NCBI GenBank assembly: GCA_028023455.1
Contig: JAQFVV010006220.1
Coordinates: 10,995,916-11,059,915, forward strand
Length of the DNA stretch: 64,000 nt
From: Epiperipatus broadwayi
Lineage: Eukaryota > Onychophora > Udeonychophora > Euonychophora > Peripatidae
Direction: 5' to 3'
Under the pieces are notes generated by a model. The model searched no databases and was not told the DNA's origin. It saw only the letters and a program-made list of their open reading frames with translations. Of this stretch, positions 36,401-49,560 are shown one piece after another. A program made the translations under genes and the position numbers. How positions within the stretch are numbered: position 1 is the first letter of the stretch; the number at the start of each line of letters is the position of its first letter.

Positions 36401-37857
36401 AAATTATTCTGGGTAGCTTTTTAGCATACTAGATATAAACATTTAAATAAAGAATTAAATTGATAAGTCATGAATACTATTTCAAGTATCTGACCCCCAT
36501 GCTCATAACCTAATTTGGGCTAAAATCAAAATTAGCTGAACATTGAAATATTTTCAAGTCATAAATAAGTGTAAGATTTTGCTATTAGGTAAATCCTGTA
36601 GAGAAGCTAGGTGTCCATCTCACAATCATTAATAAATGAGTGTATTCAATATTCCAGATTATTCTGGGTACTCAGTGCCATATGATTGGCACTGCAGTAC
36701 AAATAGGGAAAATGACAACTATAGGCCCTAAATTCATGGGTTACTTTTATATTTTAATTATTCCTACATCTGTTTTACCATGCATGCTTTCATACATATC
36801 TAATAAGATTATTTTATTTTATATAACTTTAATATGTATCTTTATTCTATTTGTATATAATATCCTTATAATTATGATTTACATTATATGGAATAAAATC
36901 AGATATTCTACGGTAATATCTCACACAAACTCAAATATATATTATTATTCGATTGATTTATTTCTAAAGCGCTTTTCGAAGGAGCTACGCCTTCATTTTC
37001 AAAGCTATAGATAGATAGCAATGTTCAATTTATTTATTTATTTAAACCAACAGATGCAAATTATTTAAATTAGGTCTGCCATTTCTTCGAGATTGCGTAT
37101 TTTATTACATATATAAACCATACATTTCGTTATTTAATAGTTAGATTTACATTATATCAAACTAAAGAAATGATTCACCAATGGTAATTATAGTATGCAA
37201 TTGACTGCAACTTGGTTTTTCATAAAGTAATTAATTTTAAAGACTTTTTTCTTAAAAAAATATTTTCAAAAATATGGCAGTTTAATCAGTAGTTCTTGTT
37301 GCTTAATCTTTTGACTATCATGCTAACCAAATTAAATTTTAGAGAATTTGTTAAAGAGACAATTTTTTATAATAATTTCAGCTTGCACTATGCAAAAATC
37401 AAATTATATATGTAAACAGCAAAATAAAATGCCAAGAATATAATAAAGCTGAAAAATATAATCAATACACATTCAAAATAATAAAAATAATAAGATTTAA
37501 CATTTTTAAAAATTATTTCAAATTATATTTTTATTAAAATGTTCATTAATTCCTTATAAAATTTTCAATGAAGTGATATAATTCAATGTCTAGAATTATT
37601 ATCACTTTTCTGTACAATTATAATGTTAACTATTTATCTGTTCAGACATTTAACACTGAAAAAGTAGACATATGTTTATAAATTTTGGCTTTTATTTATG
37701 CATGCTTTTGATATATTATACCATAATAATAACACTTTTGGATTTTATTATAGATGTTCTTTATGTATACTTGATAGTTATTTTTGTGTTTAATTATTTA
37801 AATTTATGTTTCGTTATTTAAATATATTTAAAATTCTTTAGACAGCTCACTTTTTTG
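36401..37857. other. AT-rich spacer
   Basis: The plus-strand open frame at 36640-37014 (124 codons) is hydrophobic, rich in Ile, Tyr and Phe, and AT-driven. It has no recognised domain or start context, and I regard it as chance. Nothing else recognised. Confidence 0.45.
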
Positions 37858-38490
37858 AAAGGGAGCATGCTAGTATATTTTCTGTTTACAGCGAATACAT
37901 TCTTGGCTACTATCTGAGCCTCCTTGATCTTTCATTTTTTTATCTTCCCTCTCTGTGCATATGACATTTTCCCTGAACAGATCAAATTTATGGCCTGATA
38001 ATTGTTCATGTTCTATAAATATAGAAGACTATTCACTATTTCTCTTGGTCCTGCTATATAAATAATTTTGCTGGGCCAGCCTTGTTGACAAATTTGCTCT
38101 CATCTTTCCATAATATACATATTTGCAGTTGGATTTGCTGCACTTAATTTTGTAAACTATTCAATGAGCTGCTTTCATAATCAGTCAGATTATCTTTTGA
38201 GTTATTCAGCAGTTTATTTAGAAATGGAGGAGACAAAAACTTATATTTTTTAGAACAAATAATTTTTAATTTTTGAACCACTTTTAGAACATATGGGAGG
38301 CTTGTTCATTTTTTGTTCTCATTAAATTGAGGTTGTAATGGTCTTTTAGTTTGCTATAAAATCCATCTATTGTGTTGTAAATTTTATTGATGTTATATCT
38401 CAGGTTTCTCAAGTCTCTGATATAGGCATCAATATTGTTTTTCTAATCTATTTTGAATTTACAAAGTTTTAAATTCCTGTAAAGGAAATC
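37858..38490 (-). pseudogene. PLE GIY-YIG endonuclease and C-terminus (left arm of inverted pair)
   Basis: The minus strand carries the linker (R..RNLRYNINKIYNTIDGF), then SLQN..SSKSNCKYVYYGKMRANLSTRLAQQN, SSIFIEHEQLSGHKFDLFRE and a C-terminal KEAQIVAKNVFAVNRKY block near 37870-37930. This is the full order of a Penelope-like endonuclease tail: Cys-containing start, GIY-YIG helix with R, the EH....GHKFD block and the terminal NR motif. Frameshifts make it a pseudogene. Its upstream side meets the mirror copy across a loop of about 240 bp. Confidence 0.65.
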
Positions 38491-38734
38491 TTTAAAACCA
38501 GAATATTTATGGGCCATAGGTGTTAAAGATTTAGAATGGATTACTCTTCTAATGTTTATCAGTTTCAGTTCCATTCTGTAATTTAAAGTGTAAATTACCT
38601 TTGCATGTCAAGATTCAAAAATCTAATACTTTAGTTCTTGTCTTCTTTGTCAATGGTCCATATTTAAAGATGTCTGTTTTAATTCTTAATGAATTTTTGT
38701 GAATGTGTTGTCAACATATCTGGTGTATAGTACA

Positions 38735-39252
38735 GAAAATTAAAACTTTGTAAATTCAAAATAGATTGGAAAAACAATATTGACACATATATCGGAGATT
38801 TAAGAAACCTGGGATATAGCCTCAATAAAATTTACAACATGATAGATAGAAAACTATAAAAAAAACTGGTACAACCTCAATATAGTGAGAAAAAAATTGG
38901 ACAAGCTTCCCATAAATGTATAAAAAGTGACTCAAAAATTTAAAAAACATTTGTTCTGAAAAATATGTTTTCATTCTCCTCCACTAAATAAACTGCTGAA
39001 TAACTCAAAGGATATTCTGACCAACTAAGAAAGCAGATCATCAAATAGTTTACAAAATCGAATGCAACAAAGCCAACTGCAACAATGCATATTGTAGAGA
39101 GATGAGGGCAAATTTTTTAAGAAAGCTGGTCCAGCATAATTATTTATATAACAGACTCAAAAGAAGTAGTGAATACTCTTCTATATTCATAGAATATGAA
39201 CAACAATCAGGCAATAAATAAATGTCATTGTCCACAAATGTCATATGCACAG
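38735..39252 (+). pseudogene. PLE GIY-YIG endonuclease fragment (right arm of inverted pair)
   Basis: Reverse-complement homologue of 37858-38490: linker (YIGDLRNLGYSLNKIYNMID), ELLNNSKDILTN, QIVYKIECNKANCNNAYCRE, then LYNRLKRSSEYSSIFIEYEQ. It stops at about 39252 (gtcatatgcacagag), where it abuts a minus-strand PLE reverse transcriptase. The C-terminal NR block is missing. Arms look about 85% identical. Confidence 0.65.
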
Positions 39253-39257
39253 AGTTT

Positions 39258-40386
39258 TACATTTAATTTTATAAACTATTTGGGAGCTTGGTTTGGAGAT
39301 AATTTATCTTTAGTATTGATCAAAATTTGATTAAGATTAGAAGGGATTCTAAAACTAATATTGAAATCATTTGAGCAGATTGTTTTTATCTTTTTAGATA
39401 TATGTTGTACAAAAGGAAGGCTGATCCATGCATTAATATTGTTATTAATGTTCCTAGTATTTAAAGATGAATAGAATTTTTTAAGAGTTTTATTTAATAT
39501 AATAATATTACATCATGAAATGACTAAGTCTTTATATCATTTTCAATTTTTTTTTTCTGTCTGCTTCAAACATACATAATTTATAGTTTCTATACAAAAA
39601 ACATTTGAAGCTAGCCAATTTATGTGTAATTGGAGTATAAGTGTGTGAGTGAATTATACCAAGAACAATGATGGGTTTTATACTCATTTTATAATTAATT
39701 TGTGAGTTTGAATGTTGAATATACATATCTAAAAACATTATGTCATTTGATGTATCTTCATTTTTCTATAGTCCAAACTAAAGAAGATAAATGAGATAAT
39801 TCATCCTTTATATCAATAATTGTTTTTTTCTTCTGCATAGATAAGAACATCATCTTCATAGTGCATATCCAAAGGTGATGTTGCTGTAGTGACTTTTTTT
39901 TGGAATAACTGCTTATTCAAATTGATTAAGAACTATAATACAAGTTATTACACTTAATGGTAGCCTTATAGGCCATCTGTGTTCCATTGTATAAAATTCA
40001 CCCATAAAAAAGGTCTGTAATGTCCCTGTCCATCCATTTAAGAATGTCAACAATAAAATTTATTTTATGCTTATTAAAATTTAAATTAATTAAAGTGTCA
40101 TGAATTATACTAATAGATAATTGTCATGATACTGAACCATAAAGTTCCATTACATCTAATGAAGTAAGTTTATTGTTAGGGTTATATATTTGTGAATTTA
40201 ATATTTGTATGCATTCAAATAAAGATTTCATAGCAAATTTTTTGAAAGAACTTGTTCACTTAATCATTTGGCTATTAATTTTGCTGTCTTACAAAATTAT
40301 GTGACTCAAAAATCAATTAAAAGTCTAAGAGGTTGATTTTGTTTATGTATTTTTACATTTGTGAAAATTCTAGGAGGAATACCATT
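39258..40386 (-). pseudogene. Penelope-like element reverse transcriptase relic
   Basis: In 5' to 3' order on the minus strand: IPPRIFTNVKIHKQNQPLRL (PLE motif with KxHK and PLR), KTAKLIAKWLSEQ, SLDVMELYGSVS (motif A region), INFIVDILKWMDRD, FYTMEHRWPIRLPLSV (motif B, about 39952-40003) and YEDDVLIYAE (motif C; YxDD at 39843-39860). Next come FLDMYIQHSNSQINYKMSIK and HKLASFKCFLYRN (thumb, within the open stretch 39532-39738), then INAWISLPFVQHISKKIK and LNQILINTKDK leading to an IVYKIKC-like endonuclease start at about 39265. This is the domain order of Penelope-like RTs. Stops and frameshifts are frequent. The copy ends where the inverted endonuclease copy begins. Confidence 0.75.
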
Positions 40387-40387
40387 T

Positions 40388-41020
40388 TAAATACTAAGAA
40401 CATTAATAATAATATTAATGCATGAGTCAGCTTTCCTTTTGTACCACATATATCTAAAAAAAAAAAAAAACACACTGCTTAAACAATTTTAATATAAGTT
40501 TTAATACTTCTCCTAATCTTAATCAAATTTTGAACAATACTAAAGGTAAAATATCTTCAAACTAAACTCTCCAAATAGTTTATAAAATTAAGTGTAATAA
40601 ATCAACATGTAATGCAATTTATTATAATGAGTCTCATGCCAAGTGCACTACAAGATTAGCACAACACAAATGTATAGTCAAATTAAGGGAAGAAGTAATA
40701 TTTAATAATCATTTGTGTTAACTAACAAGTATTACAAGTGGAAACTATTCTGAAATATGTTCAAAATGCAATGCAACAATTCTTTCATCAGTATTGAAAT
40801 TTTTTTATAAATTCTATAATTAAAAATTTTACTTTTAACAGATATAAATGTGTGAATTATATTTCCTGCAGAGGAATCTTATCAACTGCTAAATGACAAA
40901 AGACTATAAGGTATGTTTATAAAATCTTAGACTACCTAAGTAACAGATAAATAATTTAAAAATTCTGCAATAATATATAAAGGGACATTTTTTAAAAAGT
41001 TCATTCTTAAATAAGAAAAT
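40388..41020 (+). pseudogene. PLE linker and GIY-YIG endonuclease fragment
   Basis: The plus strand reads LNTKNINNNINA, FPFVPHISKKKKTHCLNNFN, LNQILNNTKGKIS, then QIVYKIKCNKSTCNAIYYNE and HAKCTTRLAQHKCIVKLREE. These match the linker and endonuclease of the neighbouring minus-strand PLE but run in the opposite direction. The two copies meet head to head at 40386-40388 within the shared linker sequence. Frame is lost downstream of about 40900. Confidence 0.65.
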
Positions 41021-43978
41021 CATTTATGCAGTGGATTGGGATAGATCAATTACTTCAGCTTGTTAAAATAAAGACTTCCATAGATTTCATTTCCTTTGAT
41101 TTCGATTTTAATGAAAGAATATGATAAAGAAAGGCAGTTTCAACATTTATGTTAATGGCCACAGTCTTCTTCACTCTCACTCTGTTTTATGAAATATATT
41201 CTTTAACATATTAAGATTATATGCAACAAAAATGTTTTGTTCATCAACCTATCAACCTTTTTAGAGAAATTTTCTTACAGTGCTATTTCTGCAGATTGTG
41301 GAAATAAACCATTAAATTCTGCCTAAAAAGAAAATTTAAACTGTGTGGTTTTAGACACCACAAAATTTGTCTCTATTTTAAAACATCCATATTTAATACT
41401 CAAAATCAATCTTCAGAGAAAACCAAGTCAATATCAACACTACACTTATAAAAAAAACTTTTATAACTAAATTCTTTAATTAAAAACAGCTCAATGGAGG
41501 AAATAATTTATACAAACAATACATGTGATCCTGCAACAAATAAATAAAAAGTGCACCAAACAAATTTTAAAACTAAATCCAAAAGCCAATAAGATGAAAT
41601 TTCAGAACTTTTTTGAAGCTAAAACAAAAATAAAATAAAATTGGGGGGGGGGGGGTCACTAAACCAACTGATACACATTCAATTTCTCATCACTACATGA
41701 AGCTAAACATTATAGAATAATATCTTGGAGTCCTAAATTTTAAACAATGCCTAATGGCTATCAAAAACTTGATAAAGCAGTTTAAACCTCACTCAATATT
41801 CTCAAAGAAATTAAAGTTTACAATAAATGCATGGTTGATTTAAATGCTTTTCTAGCTAACTTTAGATATTCTTACTTTTCTTCTGCAAATTTCCTTGCAG
41901 CTGGAATGGTAATACTCATATCTCATTACTTCTTCAATTAAAGACAGCTATTGTGAATCAATACATGGCTTTCCTTTTTTAATAGATTACCATAACTATA
42001 TAAATATCATTACTTTTTTAATTCATTAATTACATAAACATTGCACTAACTTCTACCCAAACATATTAATAGGACACTTCAATATGACTTGTTTCACATT
42101 TATAAATAAATATTTACACCTTCACAATAAATCACTCATGAATGTCAAAGATCTCATCCAATTCTATCTTTTTATATAATATATTATTCTTCCCTTTTTG
42201 ATTTTTTTAAAAATCATTTTAACTACACTTTCTAAATTAAAATCTATAAATATTGATCTCCTTTCCTGTTCATCATGCATTCAATTTATTATTTTCATAG
42301 ACTTTTAAGTCCAACCCATCTTTATATTTTAAAAAAATGAACAGAATTGTCCCTAAAACTATAACCTGAGGCAATTCTTTTTAAAATTTATATTTTCTTT
42401 AGGAAAATTGACATATTTTTACTTAATACAATAAAAGCATGTTTTTTTATTATTTTTATTATTAATATCACTTCATCTATTACAAGCTTTTTTTTTTCCT
42501 AAGATAAAATTGTGTATTACAAGCTATTACACACAAAAAACCAAAAGCTCCACAAGCATTTAAAAAGAATTAAATGAAATTTATCTTAAAATCAAAATGC
42601 AAACAGAAACCAACAAATATTAACTATCAGTAAAAAAAAATCTGTAATATTTATCATTAATGTTTACAATATAATGGGCATTGAGACGTAAATCTAATAT
42701 GATCACAAACTTGGCAATCATAAAAGATTCTTTATTTTATACAAGTGAAATTATGTAATCTACTAATTTGAATCCAAATTATAAACATACTTCCTTTACA
42801 GCCCTCTACTTATATGTTTAGTCTTAGCACACAACAGCTGGAAATCACTAAACAAGATATGTATTAAAAGTTATTTCATAGCCAGAGTCCACCTATATGT
42901 TATTTCCATTTTATTCTCCAACATCTCAGATATTTTACTTTTTTCATAATTCTCAGTCTAATAAATATCACCCTCATGCAAATTAAATTAATTGATTAAT
43001 TACATTCTATACCAATGGTTCCATTCCTTAAAATCCAGAAATGCCTCTCTACACTTAATAACCTAACTAATGTCCATGACTTCTCTCATTATTAAGATTA
43101 AGGAATCTCTCATCAAAAATAAAATATAATTTATTCTTTAAATTTCTATGTTCCAATTTGCAAAAAAAAAAGTTAATCTTTAAATTGATTGTATTAGAAA
43201 TGTAATAAATAAAACTGCACTAGTTGTCTTTTTTATCTTTAAATTTATTAGTTTTATGATAGAATATTTTCTTTATATATTTAATCAGCAACCACTTAGA
43301 TTTATACATCCCAACTCAATCTCCCAGGACTTCTCTATTAATTCTTTTTTATTTATCAGTTACATAAACCATTATTAGCAAGAGTGGAAAGGAATTCATA
43401 CCTCACCTACAACCACTAAAATACATAATAGTGCGATACCACTATTAATTATTATTCTTTCCAAAAAAAATGTATCTAAATTTTTCACTATTTTTGATAA
43501 TTATAATTAAAAATATATATATTCAATTTCTTGCTAACAAATAATCAGTTTTAAAAAGTACATTTTGGAAAGCAGTTTCCTTCATTTATAAAGGCTGCTC
43601 ATCAATAGCTTCTTCATCATTGAGCATCCAATCCTCTCAAAACCATTGTTCAAAATCAGCTACTAACATTTATTCAAAAATGCTAAACTCTTCAGCTAAA
43701 AGATATCTATCCATTCATGCCAAGATCCCATTTATCAATATACTTTAATATTTTCTAAACTATTCTGTTGCATGTCTAAAAATCATATATATTATCTCTT
43801 TTATCAAAAAGATTAATTCATTTTACATTCAGTCATTTTTTGAATAAGAAATCTGTTGCAATTTCAATCAATAAAATGCATAAATATTCCCAATTTAATG
43901 GTATTGTAGCCTATGCATGAGATATTAGAAATAACACATGCAGATATTTTACCCCACAATCTAATAAACTGATGCCTA
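41021..43978. other. AT-rich spacer with a G13 run
   Basis: Only a G13 homopolymer at 41643-41655 stands out. No gene, RNA or repeat recognised. Confidence 0.5.
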
Positions 43979-46928
43979 ATCATCATTTTTAACTATTACC
44001 AATCCACTTGAGAATGAAAGTCCCTCCAAGCTCAATCCATCTTCTATGATCTCTAATTTCTCTTCTCCACATTACCCCAACACATGTTCTTATTTCTTCC
44101 ATCCATCACATATGTAGTCTCTTTCTAGGTATTTTACAATCTCTTGGAATCAAGTTTAATATTTCAACTGTTAATCTATTATCATTTCTTCTAATAATAT
44201 GTCCATCCCAACTCAATTTCAATTTCATAATTCTTTTAATGATGTCAGTAACACTTAGCGGTTTTCTCATCCATATATTTCATTTTCTATCTTTACTTAT
44301 TCAACCTAATGTGCATCTCTGCATACTTTATTAAGTGGTCTGAAGGATCTATATTGCTTTTCTGTTAAGTATTCAAGTCTTAGATCCATGAGTAGGAACT
44401 GGTAACAAATTTATTAACAACCTTCCTTTTCAAACATATAGACTTATTTCCTTTTAATATTAAGTTGTTTCTACCAAAGGAACTCCAACCAAAGTTTAAT
44501 TTTAATGATTAATTTCATCCATTATGTTTCCATCTATAGTAATAATGTGATCAAGGTATTTGTAGTTATTAAATTCTTCCAACATATTATTAGCAATCTT
44601 CATTTTATTGTTTTGAAAAAATCCATTGAACATTACTTTAGTCTTTTTAACATTTACCTTTAATGTCACTTATTTTTACAACATTTCCTGAAATTCTAAA
44701 GCATTATTTGTAAAAACAATCACATCATATTAAAAAATCTAGATGACTTAAATAATCTTCATTTCCTTTTACTCCCTTAACATTCCATTTTTAATCCACA
44801 AAATACTTCTTGCAAAATTGCGGTAAAAAGTTTTGGAAATATGGAATCACCCTGTTGTACACTCTTTTCATTGTTAATATTTTTAGCATCATTATGTACT
44901 CTAATTGTTGCTATTGCATTTTTCAAATATGATAATCTATTTGATTATCCAATGCTTTAATCACTAAAAAATGTTTAGAGAATCAAATGTCTTTTCATAA
45001 TCTACAAATCCAAAGCATAACAGCAACTCATATTCACTGGTCATCTCTACGACTTTACTCAATACTTGAATATGATCCACTATACTAAAACCAGTTTTAA
45101 ATCTAGTTTTTTCTTTTGATTGATTAAAATCCAAAGTTCATTGTAGATGAGTTGTAATTATTTTGATAAAAATTTTGTATAGAACTGATAAAAGACTGAT
45201 AGGTCTGTAATTTCTAATTTCTTCATTATAATCTTTTTTAAATATTAATATTAATACTGCATTCTTCCAATCATTTGGTACATCTTTATCATTTAAACAT
45301 TTGGGTATATAACTTTGCCAAAAAAAATTCTATTTTTTCACCTGCCTTTTTTAAGATATCAATTATAATTCCATCACTACCTGAAACTTTTTCTTTCTTC
45401 ACAAATTAAATTGCATCTCTCACTTCTTCATTTAAAATCCTGGGCAATTCAGAAGATGTAATAGATATAAGGTATTTGTTTTTTATTACTATATAATTCT
45501 TGATAGAACTTTTCTATGCATTTCATGATGTCATCTCTCTTTTTATTAATATTTCCATCTTTTTTTTCTTATTGCAGAAAATAACTTTCCTACTAATTTT
45601 AATAGTTGCATTACACTCTTGAGATTTTTATTTTTTTTCTATAGCTTTCTTTTATAGTTTACAATTATCAATTCTTTTTCACACCATTTTACAACATTTG
45701 AAATATTCAATCCTTCTTAATGCATCGTTTTTATATTTTTTCATATTCCTTCTTTTTATAAATTATTTTGATTCAGTAGAAATTTTATTGGTAAATTGCT
45801 GGTTTTATATACCAGATATCTTTGTTGCAGTTTTTAAAAGTGTGTCAGTTATTTTCCCATTGATTTAGTTCAAATCTGAATTATTTGCAAAATCTGTTAA
45901 TATTTAAAAACGATTTGCAACTTCTAATTTAAATTCATTGGAATGTTTCTGAAGATTAGGAATATCAACTGTGAATATTGTTTTTTTTTTAATAATTTTT
46001 GTTTTCCTACTTTTGCATTATCATATATCTTACATCTCACTAATCAATGATTACTTCCTGTGTTGAATTTATTAAGAAACTTGTAATCTTGAATGCATAT
46101 TTTCTGTCAGTCAAAATATAATTCTGCTATGCCTTCATTTGGATGCTTCCATGTTCACTTTCGTTTGACATTTTTCTCAAAAAAAAAATAAAATCATAAT
46201 ATAAAGCTTTTTTTTCCCTTCTGCAAATTCCAGAATACTATATCATCTTAATTTTGTCAGCATAAACAAATTTATCTATAGCACTGTATCTTTTAATTGT
46301 TTACCCATTCTAGCAATAAAGTCTCTTGTGACAATTTTAAAATATATTTTGGTCTGATCAAAAGCCTTTTAAGCATCCATCTCAAAATTATCTACTTCTT
46401 ATTACAATGACAACTTAATGGAACATAAACCTGAATTATCTGCTATTAAGTTAAATAACAAATCTTGCCACTCTGTCCAATACATCATCAATTTCCACAA
46501 TGTTGTTTTTTTACTTTTTATTTCTAATGAATCTTAATCCACTTGTATTTCCAATGTTTGTACTTTTGTAATACAGTGCAAGATCACTTTTTTAAAACAA
46601 TTGCTTTTTACCTTTTCTTTTAATTTCACAGTCCAATAATGTCCCATTTAATATTAGACAGTTCTTCTTCCAATTTTTGCAAGCTTTCTTCACTTAAAAG
46701 TGATCTGCAATTATAAGTACCTAAATAGAAGCTCATCATTACATGGGAGCCTGAGTCTGCAATCAGGATATTCTTAGTATTTTCTGCCTTCAGTCACCAA
46801 TTGCTTGGATGGCAACTTTACAGCCTTGTGGGAATAAGGCCCATAATTTTTTTGTCTGACATGATTGTAAATATCTATTAAGAAAAAAAATTCATTCACA
46901 CACACCCACACATTCATTCTGCTTTCAA
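43979..46928 (-). pseudogene. Decayed, nearly full-length RTE-type LINE (copy 2)
   Basis: Collinear throughout with the intact RTE at 58449-61406. The 3' end matches at 43979 (tattaccaatccact against cattatcaatccact) and the start region matches at about 46861 (gtctgacatgattgtaaata against gtctgtcataattgtatata). Some 5' UTR continues to about 46928. All domains are traceable but broken. The segment encoding the catalytic FADD box (about 44720-44740) carries a change that turns HLDFADD into HLDF followed by frame loss and a stop. Estimated identity to the intact copy is about 80-85% by eye. It cannot encode a working protein. Confidence 0.85.
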
Positions 46929-46949
46929 AAAAAATTTAATTAGCTACAA

Positions 46950-47965
46950 ACATCATTATCATTTCCATTGATTATAAATACTCTGCAGGGCAAAAATCTC
47001 TCTAAACTTACCCCAGTTTCTCCAATCTCTAGTCTCTCTTTTCTGCATTATGCCAGCAAACTTCCTTATTTTGTCTGTCCATTTCACATGATCTCTTTCT
47101 AGATCTTTTATAATTTCTTGGGATCACATTTAAAACTTTAATTGTCTATCTATTATTACCTCTTTAAGAAATATGTTCAACCAATTCTATTTCAATCCAT
47201 AATATTTTCAGCAATGTCAGTAATACCTGTTTGTTCTCTCAGTCATGTATTTCACTTTTGATCTCTTCTTTTTATTCCTAATATACATCTTTCCATACTT
47301 CAATTAGTGGTTTGAAGCCCTTGTAATTGCTTTTTCATTAATTGTCTATGTGTCAGATTCATAAGTAAGAACTGGTAAAACATATTTAAAACATTTTTAA
47401 ACACATAGATATATTTACTTTTAATTAATATTAAGTTAGTTTTACCAAAAGCATTTCATCCAAGTTTAATTTTATGATTAATTTCATCCATAATGTTTCC
47501 ATCTGTATTAATAATCTAACCAAGATATTTGTAGTTGTTAAAAAATTCATAATTATCAATTTTTATTTTCATCCGAAAAAATATATTGAACACTACTTTA
47601 ATCTTTATGACTATTTATCGTTAGTCTTACTTTATTACTTTTATCTCATAACTTTTACAACCTTTCCTGAAGTTCTAAAGCATTATTTGCAAAAACAATC
47701 ACATCATCTTACAAAATCTAGATGATTTAAATAATCTTTATTTACTTTTATTCTTTTAATTTCCCATTTCAATCCACTAAATACTTTTTGCAAAACTGTT
47801 GTAAAAAATTTTGGAGATATAGAACCATTCTACTATAACCCTTCTCACTATTAACCTTCTCAATCTAATCGTGTAATCTAATAGCTGCTGTTGCATTTTA
47901 ATAAATATTTTTCAGAATATGACAATATCCGAGTCTAATATTTTAATATTCCATTACTTTGATTT
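46950..47965 (-). pseudogene. 5'-truncated RTE-type LINE (copy 3)
   Basis: Homologous to the 3' kilobase of the intact RTE, from the tail (catcattatcatttccattg at about 46950) to the region of the RT between motifs A and B (caatatccgagtctaatatt at about 47925). Loss of everything 5' of that point is the 5' truncation typical of LINE insertion. FADD is disrupted here too (catcatcttacaaaatctag at 47703-47722). It lies directly upstream, in transcription sense, of copy 2, giving a tandem pair. The 83-codon plus-strand frame at 47474-47725 is its antisense shadow. Confidence 0.85.
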
Positions 47966-49560
47966 TTATTTTTAAAAAACGAAATTAAAAAAGAGCTACC
48001 TATATTGTTAAATATATACTAAATAGATATATCAAGTCAATAATGCACAGAATATTATATATTGCATATAATTTATACATATTTAAATATTCCATTCGAG
48101 TCAAGTAAAATTCAATGGTAAATGTGTTTTAGAATATCAATTTTATACTATTTAAAATTCAGAAATAGGCAATGTTAATAAGTGCTAATTTGTTCATTTC
48201 TTTTAAAATTAACATCACGGCGTTGAAATGACTCACAACCTGAAATATTCTCGGTGAAGCGCTTGGATTTGATAAGAGATTCCATTATCTTATAAACGTA
48301 CTGCTAGTAATTACAGAAAAATGTATTAACATAATTTGATTTAATTTATGTCATTAATTTTATCTTTTTAAATAATATTTATTACAATCAGTAATTAATT
48401 AACAGAATATTAAAAATACAAATTAACTTGTATATTTTTAAAATCTTTATTGGGTTATTTTAAAATTAACTGTTTTTGTAATTATTTCATTGTTTATTCA
48501 AAATAGCTTGTTACAATAAAATTTACAAAAAGTGATCACATTTTAAGATATATGCAATTATTTGGAAACTATAAATTTAAAAATAATAAAAATGCAATTT
48601 ACTACAACAAAAAAATGATAAGCACTAAATGAAATTAAAATCTGAGATAAATAAAATAATATGCGGTTTATATATAAATATACACATATCATCTTTTAAA
48701 ACTTTTATTTATCATTGAACCTTTAATATATGATCTTGTCGTTTTAAAAGAAAAGTTAGAATGGGAGTGTATGTGTACACAGTATATTGTTTATCGATTA
48801 TTTTGGAAAGCTAGCTAAGGGTATGCAAGAGAATGTACAGTTATAATGTTCCAGGGATCGAAAATCATTCTAACACCAAAGTAGCAGAGAGAGTTCAACA
48901 ATTCTATTTAAGTGGCCTCACTAAAATTATATTGTTCCAAACTATTCTCTATTTTATTTGCGGCCAATTTGTGCGAATATATATATATATATATGATTGT
49001 TTCATTTTTATATATCTTTAATGACATATCTGTCTGTATATATTGAAACAGTAAGATTCGTATTCGAATCTTAAGTTTCACCTTTTTCTGTCGTCTCTCA
49101 CTGACCGGTCTATCCCGCCCAAATTTAAACTTTTTGGTATCGAATTGTGTGTGTAGCAATATTAAAAATGTATAAAAATATGTAGAATTCAGCATAAACA
49201 CGCACACATTTCGATCTCAAATTAAAGGCAATAAATAGGGATAAAATAGTATAATTTAGATTTCTTTTAGTTATATAATTTTGTATAATTTTAATCATTT
49301 ATTTTGGATTATAAGTTCGCATTTATTGCTTTGTTTAAATTTCATTTAATAATAATTCTAAAAAAATCTGATGTAATATTTAATTAAAAGTTAAAATAAT
49401 CTTATGTTCCCTTTTTGTCTTTGAAATTTAAAAGCATCGGTCAGTGATAGATAATAGATTAATTAAAGAAAAATTCCCCAAAATGTAATTAGTAAATGTA
49501 AAATGTAAACAATAGAACGGCAGCTTTCCTTAATTAAAAAAACCAACAAAATGCATTGAT
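47966..49560. other. AT-rich spacer
   Basis: Nothing recognised. A short TA tract lies near 48977-48993. The overlapping open frames at 48833-49021 (+) and 48908-49207 (-) have no motifs. Confidence 0.5.

Noticed and set aside
36640-37014. 124-codon hydrophobic plus-strand frame as a membrane-protein gene
   Set aside because: Composition (Ile, Tyr, Phe, Leu, Ser) is what random AT-rich DNA encodes; no domain, no splice or promoter context, no coding-like G+C rise.
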